DNA of 64,000 bases from Myxococcales bacterium (GCA_016703425.1 JADJCA010000008.1:546001-610000), one strand, 5' to 3'. Positions 18,423 through 27,219 are shown, counted from the stretch's first letter. Translations and numbers: made by a program. Notes: a model not told the origin generated them from the sequence alone.

Positions 18423-19099
18423 GGCGCGACTCCAAGTTGATGGGCGATGGCTTCCAGGCTCTCGCCCTGGCCGTTGCCGGTATCGACCCGAAAGTATCGA
18501 ATGCCAAGCGCGCGTGCACCGCCGCCGTCCTTCTCCTCGTGGTCACCGACCATGACGCACGACGCCGGGGGCACGTCGCCGATGCGATGCAACGCGAGCT
18601 GAAAGATCTCTGGCCGCGGCTTGTCTTCCGGGACCTCTTCGCTGGCGACGAGCGCGTGCACGTACGGCATCAGGCCGAAGTGCTCGAGCTTCCAAAGCTG
18701 CACCTCGAGCACCAGGTCGGTGACGACGGCGACCTTGCCGCCACGCTTCGCTACGCCCGACAAGAGCTCGAGGGCGAAGGGCCGCAGCGTCGCCCCGGCG
18801 AGAAACGCGCTCCAATAGCGTCGGTCCCAGCGGCGCACCGACGCCAGAAGGTCGACGCGACCGGCCCGATGAACGAGCTCGTGGAAGTAGAGGAGCCGCG
18901 CGTGGGCCGCGGCCCTTTGGCCCAGGCGCCCCTTCACAGCATCGCGCGCGTCCGCGTAGGCCCTGGCGACGCTCGAAGGAGTCCAATCAAGCTCACGGGC
19001 GGCCTCTGCAAAGGCAGCCGCCTCCGCCGCCTCGGCCGACGGCGCGTACGCGTACAGCGTGTCGTCGAGATCGACGAGGAGGTGAGCCGGTGAGATCAC
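18419..19099 (-). CDS. HAD-superfamily phosphatase
   Basis: The 226-residue protein carries HAD motif I (LLVDLDDTLYAY, two Asp), motif II in KVAVVTD, motif III Lys in EDKPRPEIF and motif IV in CVMVGDHEEKDGGGA. The helical cap between motifs I and II places it in the subfamily with a C1 cap. The GTG start overlaps the stop of the preceding fused gene (GTGA). In this operon it probably dephosphorylates a sugar or polyol phosphate intermediate. Confidence 0.86.
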   Translation of the reverse strand: MISPAHLLVDLDDTLYAYAPSAEAAEAAAFAEAARELDWTPSSVARAYADARDAVKGRLGQRAAAHARLLYFHELVHRAGRVDLLASVRRWDRRYWSAFLAGATLRPFALELLSGVAKRGGKVAVVTDLVLEVQLWKLEHFGLMPYVHALVASEEVPEDKPRPEIFQLALHRIGDVPPASCVMVGDHEEKDGGGARALGIRYFRVDTGNGQGESLEAIAHQLGVAP

Positions 19100-21285
19100 G
19101 CCGCCTCCGCGCGCGACTCGTGGCTACGCGCGCGAACGCTGATGGCGTGGAGCACGACGAGCTGGGCCACGCCGCGCCCGCCCGGTTGCCACGCCGAGGG
19201 GTTGGCGACGAGCTCGTCTAGGTTGGGAATGAGCGAGGTCGCCAGGAGGACAAGCGCCGCCTCCGACACGGTTCCTTCGACGGAGAGGGTGTCGCGGAGG
19301 AGGGCGTCGTCGGCGGACCACTTCACCGAGAGCGTCGGGACCGCCGACAGCGCGTCGAGGAGCGACATCGGGTCGAGGGTGTTTTGAAGCTCGATCTCGA
19401 GGTTGACGGCGGCGACGTCGGCGGCGGCGCCTTTGTGTCGCAAGGTCAGGTCGGCGTAGCGCTTCTGCGGTTGCACGTATTTCACCGAGTCCGACATGCG
19501 GCGCTCGATCTGCTCGGCCACCTGCTCCGCGGTGTAGCCGCGCTTCTCGACATCCCGCGCCGTCTTCCAGCTACGGCGCAAGGCCTCGTCCGTGTCGACG
19601 AAGATCTTGAGGTGCAAGAGCTGTCGTTGCGACGCGAGGTAGAACGGGTGCAAGCCCACGATGCCCACGAACTCCGTCGGATGAAGGAGGATCGGCGCCG
19701 TAAATTTCCCCGCGTCGTGGTCGTAGTGCGGCTTGCGAACGGCGTGGCCGCGCCGGAGCGCCGCGAGCGCTTCGCGCTGTTGGAGCAGGCGGTTTCCTCG
19801 CGGGTCGAGGTGCGTGTATTGACGCCACATCGCGTGGCCGCGCTCCCAGCGATGATCGTCGTCGCCATTGACGATGGACAGTTGGGGTCCCATCACGGCG
19901 ACCACGTCGGCACCGATCGTGTGCTTGCCGGCGCCGCTGTCGCCACCAATGCCGATCATGAAGCTCTCTTCGCGGAAGCTGTAAATCGCGTTCGAGCGCA
20001 CGCCTTTTCGGTACATCTCGAGGCCCGTCAACGCCGTCGCAGAGAACAGACCGGTCCACGCGATGCTCGCCGCATGCCCCGTCGCGAGCATCGGCATCGC
20101 CGACGCGAGCCTCGCGGCCGCACGCCCGCCAAAGCCCTCGCCGGCGACGGGATCGATGGCCTCAAGGAACGTCGCCGTGTCGGCGACGAAGAAGTACACC
20201 AGGTAAGTCGCGGCGAGCACCAAGAGCGCGTAGCGCCCGGTGCGGGCAAAGCGCGCGGCCAAGTAGGCGATGAACGGGATCGACCAGATGAACCAGCCGG
20301 GCTGCGGCGGCACCATCGCGACGAGCGCCACGTACAGGGCGCCGACGAACATCAGGGTCAGCTCGCGGTTGACCTTGCGGTAGCTCGCGAACCGAAAGAG
20401 CGCGACCATGATCGCACTGGGTGCAAGATACAACGACAGCCCCGGCACGCCGTAGGCGACGGAGACGGCCCAAATCTTCTTCGCCTCGGTGCCCCCCAAG
20501 ACCATGGTTCGAAACGCCGGTGACGCCAGCGGCGCGGCGTACAGGAGCGCCGTCGTGACGACCGTGAGCGCGGCGAAGGTCACCCACTTTCCTGGCGCGT
20601 GGCGCTGGCGGTAGAGGTAGACGACCGCGAACGGCAGCGCGATGAGGAGGTGTCCCTTCGTCGCCAAGGCGAGACCGAAGACCACGCCGGCCCAGACGAC
20701 GCGCAGGGAGAAGGCGAAATACAGCGCGATGCAGAGCAGCGCCGTGGGGATGAGGTCGAGCTGGCCGTGAACGTAGGTCGCGTACAGGACGATGGGGTTC
20801 AGCCAGTAGAGAACCACGACGTCGCGCGCGTGGATGCGGAGCCACCGAACGAGCAAGACGCAGATGGCCACGTCGGCGGCCAAGAGCGGCAGTCGCAACA
20901 AGAGGAGCGAGAGGTGGCCGCTCGGGTCGAAGGAAACGACCGCGGCCGGCAGGTAAGGCACCGACAGGATCCCCAACATGGCTGGGCCGTAGGGAAACGC
21001 GAGCGGCTCGCCGCGCGCCAGCGACGCCTCCCACGGGTTGGCGAAGCGGCCGTGCACGAAGTGGTAGACGAAGGGGCCGAACCAGCGCGTCGCGAAGTGG
21101 GAGCCAAAGAGGGTCGCGAGGCAGACCTTGAGAGCGACGCCAACCCAGAAGATGCGCAGCTCGCCCAACATGCGAAGGGCGCCGCCGATCTCGCCGGTTC
21201 GCGGGTCGACGCCAGGAACGTCACCAAGCTCGAACGTCGGTGCCGCCGAGTCCGCGGTCTGAGGAGCGAGGTCGGCGGCCACCAT
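19096..21285 (-). CDS. membrane glycosyltransferase fused to phosphoribulokinase/uridine-kinase-like domain
   Basis: The ATG at 21285 overlaps the previous stop (ATGA) and gives 729 residues; an upstream in-frame start at 21309 is less likely. The first about 440 residues hold ten or so hydrophobic segments with the lumenal signatures of GT-C polyprenyl-dependent mannosyltransferase-like proteins (PFVYHFVHGRFANPWE, LYWLNPIVLYATYVHGQLD, LALATKGHLLIALP). The C-terminal 270 residues are a P-loop kinase: Walker A IGIGGDSGAGKHT, HYDHDAGKF and KIFVDTDEALRRSWKTARDV, as in phosphoribulokinase and uridine kinase. I know of no standard protein that joins these two. The chain could phosphorylate the substrate its membrane part uses, or couple phosphorylation to glycosyl transfer. 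Confidence 0.8.
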   Translation of the reverse strand: MVAADLAPQTADSAAPTFELGDVPGVDPRTGEIGGALRMLGELRIFWVGVALKVCLATLFGSHFATRWFGPFVYHFVHGRFANPWEASLARGEPLAFPYGPAMLGILSVPYLPAAVVSFDPSGHLSLLLLRLPLLAADVAICVLLVRWLRIHARDVVVLYWLNPIVLYATYVHGQLDLIPTALLCIALYFAFSLRVVWAGVVFGLALATKGHLLIALPFAVVYLYRQRHAPGKWVTFAALTVVTTALLYAAPLASPAFRTMVLGGTEAKKIWAVSVAYGVPGLSLYLAPSAIMVALFRFASYRKVNRELTLMFVGALYVALVAMVPPQPGWFIWSIPFIAYLAARFARTGRYALLVLAATYLVYFFVADTATFLEAIDPVAGEGFGGRAAARLASAMPMLATGHAASIAWTGLFSATALTGLEMYRKGVRSNAIYSFREESFMIGIGGDSGAGKHTIGADVVAVMGPQLSIVNGDDDHRWERGHAMWRQYTHLDPRGNRLLQQREALAALRRGHAVRKPHYDHDAGKFTAPILLHPTEFVGIVGLHPFYLASQRQLLHLKIFVDTDEALRRSWKTARDVEKRGYTAEQVAEQIERRMSDSVKYVQPQKRYADLTLRHKGAAADVAAVNLEIELQNTLDPMSLLDALSAVPTLSVKWSADDALLRDTLSVEGTVSEAALVLLATSLIPNLDELVANPSAWQPGGRGVAQLVVLHAISVRARSHESRAEAA

Positions 21286-21878
21286 CAGCGCGCCGGGTCC
21301 CCGGTCCAAAGCTCAGGCTTCTTCGTGCACGCGGCGTCGTAGCGCAGGCCCGTGAGCGAGCCCTTCAAGCGAGCGTGGGTGGCGGCGTCGTGGCCCTGAA
21401 GCTCGGGGCTTACGAGGCAAATGCGGAAGTGAGCTTCGAGCTCGCGCCATGGGCCTGCGGCGGTGGGAAATTGCGTGAAGCAATCGACCCAGACCCAATT
21501 GGCCTTGCCGCGCCACGCGAGCACGGCTTCGACCGGCTCCACCTCCGAGTACCGAACCGCGAGGCGTCGCTCACCGGCGCGCGCGAGCTTCATGGCGGCC
21601 GGCACCGAGCAGTCGAGGAAGAAGTAGTCGTCGATGCCGCTTTCCGCGGCGAGGCGTGACACGCGCTCTTCGACGCCTTCGCATTTCACGTTGAAGATGC
21701 ACGGCCGGCGACCGATGCGCGGGAAAAATTCCTCGATCGTGGGTCCGTCGGTGAAAGGATCGTGGGTCACGATGACCCGGTCGCCGTCGGAGCGGAGGTC
21801 AAACTCGATGCCCCAGTCCGCGTCGAGCGCCCCCAAGGCGGCCACGTCGTTGACGCGATGCTTGTAAATGCGGAGCAT
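21285..21878 (-). CDS. GDPD-like phosphodiesterase domain protein
   Basis: I start it at the ATG at 21878, giving 197 residues that open LRIYKHRVND. It shows the fingerprints of glycerophosphodiester phosphodiesterases in abbreviated form: an H-R pair near the N-terminus, GIEFDLR (metal-binding Glu/Asp), DGDRVIVTHDPF (catalytic His-Asp) and IFNVKCEG for the following strand. It is shorter than typical GDPDs (about 240) and lacks a signal peptide. It is the first gene of the six-gene operon and may hydrolyse a glycerophosphoryl or sugar phosphodiester. An upstream in-frame start at 21917 is also possible. Confidence 0.7.
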   Translation of the reverse strand: MLRIYKHRVNDVAALGALDADWGIEFDLRSDGDRVIVTHDPFTDGPTIEEFFPRIGRRPCIFNVKCEGVEERVSRLAAESGIDDYFFLDCSVPAAMKLARAGERRLAVRYSEVEPVEAVLAWRGKANWVWVDCFTQFPTAAGPWRELEAHFRICLVSPELQGHDAATHARLKGSLTGLRYDAACTKKPELWTGDPAR

Positions 21879-21932
21879 GCGGGCCGGTGGTATAGCCGCG
21901 GCGCGTAGGCGGCGCAACGAAGCGATGGTCCG

Positions 21933-23495
21933 GTGTTAGCGCGGCTAAAGGCTCGGTATTTGGACGCAATTTGGTGCGTCCTCGGCGTCGCGTTGGGGTG
22001 CGCGTCCTTGCTGTATCCCTTCGGCCGAGACCAGGGCCTCTACTACTACGTGGCGCGCGAGTGGATGCTCCGAGGCTCCATTCCTTACCGCGACGTCCTC
22101 GATCACAAGACGCCGGGCATCTACCTCCTCTACGCGCTCGGCGTTCGCCTCTTTGGCGAGGTGATGTGGCCGATTCGCGTCTTCGACCTGGTGTGCGTGG
22201 CGCTGCTCGGCTTCTTCGCCGCGCGAGTGGCGACGAGGCGCGGCGTGGCGACACGGCCGGGGCTGGTGGGAGCCTCGATCTTCTTCCTCAGCGTCCTCTA
22301 CTACGGACACCTCGACTACTGGAACACGGCGCAGAGCGAGCTCTGGTATTCGATGCTCGGCGTGGGCGCCGTCTGGGCCGCCCTCCACGTTCGGCGCGCC
22401 GGCCTCGGACAGTTCCTGACGGGAGCGTTCGCTGGCGCGGCCCTCTTGATGAAGCCGCCGGCGATGTGGCTCGTGGTCGTTGCCATGGGCGTTCTCCTTC
22501 GGGATGTTCTCGCGACGCGCGAGGCTCGTTCGAAGCGCATCGTGATGGGGGCGCTGCGCGTTGGCGCCGGTGCGATGCTCGTGCCAGCGCCGGTGCTCGC
22601 CTATTTCGCCTCGAAGGCGGCCATCGGCCCGATGCTCGACATCGTGGTGGGCGCAAACAACTACTACGTCACGCACGAGGTGGGGATCCGCTCGCCGCTC
22701 GAAGTGTTCGTCAAGATCGCGGAGTACTCGTGGGTATACCTCCCGATCTTCGCAGGACTCGCGCTGGCGCTGGTCGCGCAGCGGCCGCGGGGCGACGCAG
22801 CCAAGCGCGACGAACTGCGCCTTGTGCTCTTCATGCTGCTCGCGGGCCTCTTGGCCGTGTGGATGCAGAAGAAGTTCTACCTCCTTCACTGGACGGTCCT
22901 CCTCGGCCCACTCACGGCCACCTTCGCGCTGGCGCTCCGATGGGCGCTGGACGCGAGGCGCCCATCATCGCTCAAGGTGCATGCTGCCTGCCTCGCCGCC
23001 GTGGTCATCCTCCACTGGGGGAGCACGTTCACGGCCGGCGGCTTCGGCATGTGGCGAGCTGGCGCGGAAGCCGCCTTGAAGCGTTACCGCGGCCAGTCGA
23101 CGGCGCTGGAGTTTGGCGCGGCCTTCGCCAGCCCCGCCGTCGGCTTCTGGTTCGACCACAGCCAACGCGTCGGCGACTATTTGCGAGAGCACACAAGCGC
23201 CGACGACTTCGTGGCCGTGCGCGGCTTTCAGCCGGAGATCTACGCCGTGGCGCAACGCCGGCACGGCGGCCGATTCTTTTGGACGACCTTCCTTGTCAAT
23301 CCGGCACGCGCTTACCGTCGCGCCGAGTGGCTCGCGGAAGACCTGCAAGCGCTCGAAGCACGCCCGCCCAAATACGTGGTCGCGCTCACGGAGATCAAGG
23401 AAGGCCCCGACTCGCCGGGGTATTTCCTTCCCCTTGGCTACGCCGTCGAGGTCGTGATGGGGGAGTTCACGCTGCTCCGACGGCGAGGCCAGTAG
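21933..23495 (+). CDS. multi-pass GT-C family (ArnT/GT39-like) glycosyltransferase
   Basis: From the GTG at 21933 the protein has 520 residues; no ATG is available nearby. It has about 10 hydrophobic segments after the early lumenal motif PFGRDQGLYYYVAREWMLRG and then YRDVLDHKTPGIYLLYAL, typical of polyprenyl-phosphate-sugar-dependent transferases (GT39/GT83 type). The C-terminal 130 residues (HSQRVGDYLREHTSADDFV) form a soluble periplasmic domain. It lies divergent from the six-gene operon with 54 bases between the starts, so both may share a promoter region and a role in envelope glycosylation. Confidence 0.82.
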   Translation: MLARLKARYLDAIWCVLGVALGCASLLYPFGRDQGLYYYVAREWMLRGSIPYRDVLDHKTPGIYLLYALGVRLFGEVMWPIRVFDLVCVALLGFFAARVATRRGVATRPGLVGASIFFLSVLYYGHLDYWNTAQSELWYSMLGVGAVWAALHVRRAGLGQFLTGAFAGAALLMKPPAMWLVVVAMGVLLRDVLATREARSKRIVMGALRVGAGAMLVPAPVLAYFASKAAIGPMLDIVVGANNYYVTHEVGIRSPLEVFVKIAEYSWVYLPIFAGLALALVAQRPRGDAAKRDELRLVLFMLLAGLLAVWMQKKFYLLHWTVLLGPLTATFALALRWALDARRPSSLKVHAACLAAVVILHWGSTFTAGGFGMWRAGAEAALKRYRGQSTALEFGAAFASPAVGFWFDHSQRVGDYLREHTSADDFVAVRGFQPEIYAVAQRRHGGRFFWTTFLVNPARAYRRAEWLAEDLQALEARPPKYVVALTEIKEGPDSPGYFLPLGYAVEVVMGEFTLLRRRGQ

Positions 23496-23523
23496 CGGCT
23501 TCAATCGCCCCCTCCTTACACGC

Positions 23524-24081
23524 TCAGCGCGCCGGGACGCACGCGGTGTACGGCGAGAGGTTGCACTCCCAGCCGCTCTCGGGGCAGTCGGCGGCCTTGG
23601 TGCACTGACGCGTGCAGAACGCAATCTTCGTCCCGTTGCTGGCGGTGAGCTTGAGGCACTTGCCGTCGACGCACTCGTCGCTCGAAGAGCAGTCCTCGCC
23701 AAGCTTCTTGCTCCCCGCGGGCGGCTGAGACGACGACGAGCTGGAGGACGAGCTCGACGACGACGCGGAGGGCGACGCTGCCGTTCCGCACGGCGACGCG
23801 AGCGGCGAAAGGGAGCTCGTATCGAGGTCGTCGTCGGGCGGGTTGCCGGTGCCCGTGCCGGGCTTCCCGGTGCCGGTTCCAGTGCCGGTTCCCGTTCCAG
23901 TCCCGGACCCCGTCTTGCCGGTTCCAGTGCCAGTCGCCGTGCCCGGCTTCTTGTCGTTCGACGTGTCGTCGGAGCAGCCGGTGTTCGATTGCGTCGTGGT
24001 GCCGGTACCGCCTCCGCCACCGCTGCAAGCAATGAGGATCGCAGACGAGAGGGCAAAAACGGCGGGGACAATGGCGCGCAT
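23524..24081 (-). CDS. lipoprotein with Gly-Thr repeat linker and Cys-rich C-terminus
   Basis: The ATG at 24081 has a strong ribosome-binding site (AAGGAG) just upstream and starts a 185-residue protein with signal peptide ending ILIACSGG. The middle is almost entirely TG/GT, proline and serine (units such as GTGTGKPGTGTG), then a run of about 12 Ser, then a Cys-rich domain (GEDCSSSDECVDGKC, FCTRQCTKAADCP, ECNLSPYTAC) of the type seen in many myxobacterial surface proteins. The linker likely spans the cell surface. Unknown function. Confidence 0.78.
   Translation of the reverse strand: MRAIVPAVFALSSAILIACSGGGGGTGTTTQSNTGCSDDTSNDKKPGTATGTGTGKTGSGTGTGTGTGTGTGKPGTGTGNPPDDDLDTSSLSPLASPCGTAASPSASSSSSSSSSSSSQPPAGSKKLGEDCSSSDECVDGKCLKLTASNGTKIAFCTRQCTKAADCPESGWECNLSPYTACVPAR
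23841..23945. repeat. degenerate GGTGCCGGTTCC-type tandem repeat inside the lipoprotein gene
   Basis: Short units of 6-12 bases such as GGTGCCGGTTCC and GTTCCAGTGCC recur imperfectly and encode the Gly-Thr linker of the lipoprotein. This is in-frame low-complexity coding sequence and could vary in length between strains. Confidence 0.6.
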
Positions 24082-24215
24082 AGGAAGCTCCTTGAGGCGG
24101 AAGTTTTTCGACTTCGGTTTGGCGCGAAGACGGCTGGCCCCGGCGACCGTCGCAAAGAAAATGACTCCGAGGCCCAAAAGGCTGCTTTTCGCGGCGCGCC
24201 GCCGAAGGCTCCCGC

Positions 24216-25142
24216 CTAGCCAGGCCGGCCCGCGAAGATTTTGTTGCGGGCCACCTCGCAGATCGCCGCCACGGCCGGGTGCTTGATCTTCCGCTCGATG
24301 GAGATCGCGAAGAAGCTCTGACGAATCGCCTTGGTCCGTCCCACGACGGCGAGGTTGTAGCGGCGCCGAAACTCCCGCTCCACCACGTCGGGCGCCGCGC
24401 AAATGCCGAGGCCCGCCTCCGCGAAGACCATCGCCAAGGCCGCGTCGTCGAGCTCGGCGACCACGCGCGGCCGCACCGCCTGCGTGTCGAACCACTCGTC
24501 GAGGGAGCGCCGCAGGGTCGAGTGCCCGCTGGGCAAGAGGAACGGCGCCGCATCGAGGGAACGAGGGAACCTCGCGCGGTGCGCCTTCGCGACGCTCGGC
24601 GACGCGAGGAACACGACGCCGCAGTCGCCGAGCGGGTGGCTGAAGGTTCGTACCGGCGTGCTCGAACCGGCCGGCGCGTCGGCGAGCACCACGTCGACTG
24701 TGTGGGCTGCGAGTTCGCGGATGAACGCGGCCGTCGGGCGGTTCTCACGGCAGACGACGCGCACCGGCTCGCCCAAACCAAAGGCTGGCTCGAGGATCCG
24801 ATGGACCAGCGACTTCGCGAGGACGTCCGACACGCCGACGACGAGCCTCAGCGGCTGGCCCGTCGACCGGCCTTGGAGCTCGTCCATGAGCTCCCCGCCG
24901 AGCGAGAAGATCTCCTCGGCGTAGCGGAACGCCGTGCGCCCGTCGTCGGTGAGGACGAGGTTCCTTCCCTTCCGCGCGAAGAGCTTCTTGCCGAGCGTGG
25001 CCTCGAGTCGATGGATCTGCCCGCTGACGGTCGGGTGCGCGAGCCGCAAGCGAACGCTCGCCTTCGTCACGCTGCCTTCTTTCGCGACGACCCAGAAGTA
25101 GAGCAGGTGGTGGTAGTTCAGCCATTCCATGGCCATCAACAT
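24216..25142 (-). CDS. LysR-type transcriptional regulator, NhaR-like
   Basis: The 308-residue protein has the LysR helix-turn-helix at the N-terminus (EGSVTKASVRLRLAHPTVSGQIHRLEATLGKKLF). Its leader MEWLNYHHLLYFWVV matches NhaR proteins, which respond to sodium ions and regulate antiporter or stress genes; the ligand-binding domain is in the remainder. The start could be either of two ATGs four codons apart. It is divergent from the universal-stress gene with a 93-base gap, so it may regulate that gene. Ligand unknown. Confidence 0.85.
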   Translation of the reverse strand: MLMAMEWLNYHHLLYFWVVAKEGSVTKASVRLRLAHPTVSGQIHRLEATLGKKLFARKGRNLVLTDDGRTAFRYAEEIFSLGGELMDELQGRSTGQPLRLVVGVSDVLAKSLVHRILEPAFGLGEPVRVVCRENRPTAAFIRELAAHTVDVVLADAPAGSSTPVRTFSHPLGDCGVVFLASPSVAKAHRARFPRSLDAAPFLLPSGHSTLRRSLDEWFDTQAVRPRVVAELDDAALAMVFAEAGLGICAAPDVVEREFRRRYNLAVVGRTKAIRQSFFAISIERKIKHPAVAAICEVARNKIFAGRPG

Positions 25143-25235
25143 GTCGGTTTTTTCGACGTGTTGCGAGCATTCTTCCTTCTGTTCGACGTCTTATCAGGTC
25201 GCTACGGTTTGGGTCATGAAGGGGAATTGTCGATC

Positions 25236-25901
25236 ATGAGCCCCGCACCGAAAACGCCACGGCAGCTCTCGAAGATCCTGGTCCCGACGGACTTCTCCCC
25301 GTCGTCGGACGCGGCCGTCGACTACGCGACGTTTCTGGCGGAGCGTTTCGGGGCCTCCGTCGACGTCCTCTACGTATGGAACGCGCGCGCCGAGAGCGTA
25401 CGCGGCGCGCGCGCGATCTTCTCCGGCGACTCGGTCTCCGGTCGCGCCATGGCCGCGTGCGTTCGCGACGGGGCGCGCGCGGGCGTCAAGCTCCGCGGTC
25501 GCTTCGAGTTCGGCGAGCTGTCACCGACCATCGGAAGCGTCGCCGAGAGCGGCGCCTTCGACCTGATCGTCATGGGCCTGCACGAAAACGGGCGCCTGGC
25601 GCACTTCTTTGGCGGCGACGTTGCACGGGAGGTGGCGCGCATCGCGACATGCCCCGTCATCACCGTACGCGGGGACCTCGCGGGGCCAATGCCTCGTGAA
25701 GCGCCCTTCGCTCCTTGGACCGAGCTTGCTGTGGGCTACGGCCCGACGAAGGAGGCCCTCTATGGAACCGCTGGACAAAGAGACCGTCCCTCTCGAGGCG
25801 ACGCTGCCGCCCTTTCTCCCCTCGCCCACGACGGGCCTGTGCGAGGCGAGCTCGTCTCAGGCGGGCCCGCCGCCTTTGCCGACGATGGGCGAGGTCCGTG
25901 A
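25236..25901 (+). CDS. universal stress protein UspA family, with suspicious C-terminal run-on
   Basis: The protein begins SKILVPTDFSPSSDAAVDYA and closes the Usp fold with FDLIVMGLHENGRLAHFF and CPVITVRGD; these residues bind ATP in active Usp proteins. The Usp fold ends near residue 150, but the frame runs to 221 residues and its last 70, which match nothing I know, overlap the hemerythrin-like gene by 140 bases. One more G in the GGGG at 25671-25674 would end the protein at 25699 with about 155 residues. I therefore suspect a base missing here. Confidence 0.82.
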   Translation: MSPAPKTPRQLSKILVPTDFSPSSDAAVDYATFLAERFGASVDVLYVWNARAESVRGARAIFSGDSVSGRAMAACVRDGARAGVKLRGRFEFGELSPTIGSVAESGAFDLIVMGLHENGRLAHFFGGDVAREVARIATCPVITVRGDLAGPMPREAPFAPWTELAVGYGPTKEALYGTAGQRDRPSRGDAAALSPLAHDGPVRGELVSGGPAAFADDGRGP

Positions 25902-26316
25902 CCGCGTCCTCGCCATGCATCGCGAGCTCCGGTGCGAGTTGGCAGAGGTCCAACGTTGGGCGCGGGGCGCGGCCGTTGCTCCGGCAGAGGTCCCGGAGCT
26001 CCGCGCTCGCTTGCGCGCCCTTCTCCTCGACTTCCGCGTCGTCCTCGACGCCGAGGAAGAGCTGCTCGCGCCGGTGCTCCTTGGGCTGGACGATTGGGGC
26101 CCTTTGCGGGTCCTCGAGCTGCACGAGCAGCACGAGGTCCAGCGCGGGCTTGTGGAGTCGATCCTCGTCAGGGCCGCGAACATGGGAAGCGCACACGCGC
26201 TCACCGTCGAGACGGATCGGCTCATGCTCGGGCTCTTTCGGCAAGGCGAAGAGGGCAACCTGAGAGAGGCCTTGCTTCACGACGACTTGGTCCTCGTCGA
26301 CCAATCCAGCGGCTGA
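25762..26316 (+). CDS. hemerythrin-like domain protein
   Basis: GGAGG lies 7 bases before the ATG at 25762, so this start is preferred; the protein is 184 residues. The N-terminal 40 residues are low complexity (Pro, Thr, Ser). The rest is helical with the HHE-type His/Glu pattern: MHRELRCEL, AEEELLAPVLL, LELHEQHEVQRG and ALLHDDLV. Such domains bind a di-iron site and serve in oxygen, iron or nitric-oxide sensing. It follows the universal stress gene and may share its regulation by the NhaR-like protein. Confidence 0.72.
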   Translation: MEPLDKETVPLEATLPPFLPSPTTGLCEASSSQAGPPPLPTMGEVRDRVLAMHRELRCELAEVQRWARGAAVAPAEVPELRARLRALLLDFRVVLDAEEELLAPVLLGLDDWGPLRVLELHEQHEVQRGLVESILVRAANMGSAHALTVETDRLMLGLFRQGEEGNLREALLHDDLVLVDQSSG

Positions 26317-26379
26317 GCGGGAGAGTCCTCGCGATCCCGCGAGGTCGACGCAGGTCAGGCCTCGGACTACGCTTCCGGG

Positions 26380-27219
26380 ATGCGCTCGGCGCTCCTCGGG
26401 TTGTTCTGCCTTGGCTGCGGCGCCGCCAGCGTCGCCGAGGCGCCGTCTCCGAACGCGGCGGGCGGCAGCGACGACGGCGGTGGCGCGAGCGCGAGCGCCG
26501 AGGGGGGCGCTGACGTGGGCGGAGCCGTTGACGCAAACCCGCCGCCGCCCGACCTCCGCGTTCTGTTCATCGGCAACAGTTACACCTTCGTGAACGACCT
26601 GCCGAAGGAGCTCTCTGCTCTGGCGGCTACGCCCGGCGCGGCACCCCGCATCACGACTCAAATGATCGCGCCGGGCGGCGCCACGCTCGCCAGCCATTGG
26701 AACGGCGCCGAGGCGCAAGCCGCCATCGCCAAGGGCGGATTCTCTCACGTGGTCATGCAAGGTCAGAGCGTCGAGCCGCTGCTTCAACCGACGGTCTTCG
26801 AGGACTACGCGCTCAAGTTTGGAGCCGCGGCGACCGCCGCGGGGGCCGCGCCGGCCTACTTTCAGACTTGGGCCCGGGCCCCCGGCGACGCGGTCTACGC
26901 CGAGAAGTGGTCCGGCGGCACCCCCTCCGCGATGCAAGACGGACTGTCATCCGAGTACCAAAAGATGGCCTCGGCCTCCAAAGGCGTCTTGGTCAAGGTC
27001 GGCGAGGCCTGGCGCGTGGCGCTGCGCGATCACCCGAGCATCGCGCTCCACCAAAGCGACGGCTCGCACCCGAGCGCGGCGGGGACGTTGCTTGCGGTTT
27101 ACACGTTCTACACGGCGCTCACGGGACGTGACGTGCCGAGGGCGGCGGCCGTTCCTCTTGGTGTCGCGCCCGCCGATGCGAGCGCGCTTCGCGCCGTGGC
27201 CGAATCCGTGGCGCGCTAA
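26380..27219 (+). CDS. SGNH/GDSL hydrolase lipoprotein
   Basis: The 279-residue protein has a lipoprotein signal (MRSALLGLFCLGCG) and an Ala/Gly/Asp linker. The SGNH fold follows: VLFIGNSYTFVNDLP (block I with catalytic Ser), VVMQGQSVEP and near the C-terminus QSDGSHPSAAG, which holds the catalytic Asp-His of block V. It should act on esters, such as O-acetyl groups of polysaccharides, on the cell surface or in the periplasm. Confidence 0.84.
   Translation: MRSALLGLFCLGCGAASVAEAPSPNAAGGSDDGGGASASAEGGADVGGAVDANPPPPDLRVLFIGNSYTFVNDLPKELSALAATPGAAPRITTQMIAPGGATLASHWNGAEAQAAIAKGGFSHVVMQGQSVEPLLQPTVFEDYALKFGAAATAAGAAPAYFQTWARAPGDAVYAEKWSGGTPSAMQDGLSSEYQKMASASKGVLVKVGEAWRVALRDHPSIALHQSDGSHPSAAGTLLAVYTFYTALTGRDVPRAAAVPLGVAPADASALRAVAESVAR

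Noticed and set aside
23841..23945. Possible CRISPR-like or tandem repeat array
   Set aside because: The units are short, irregular and in frame with a Gly-Thr linker; no direct-repeat and spacer structure is present.
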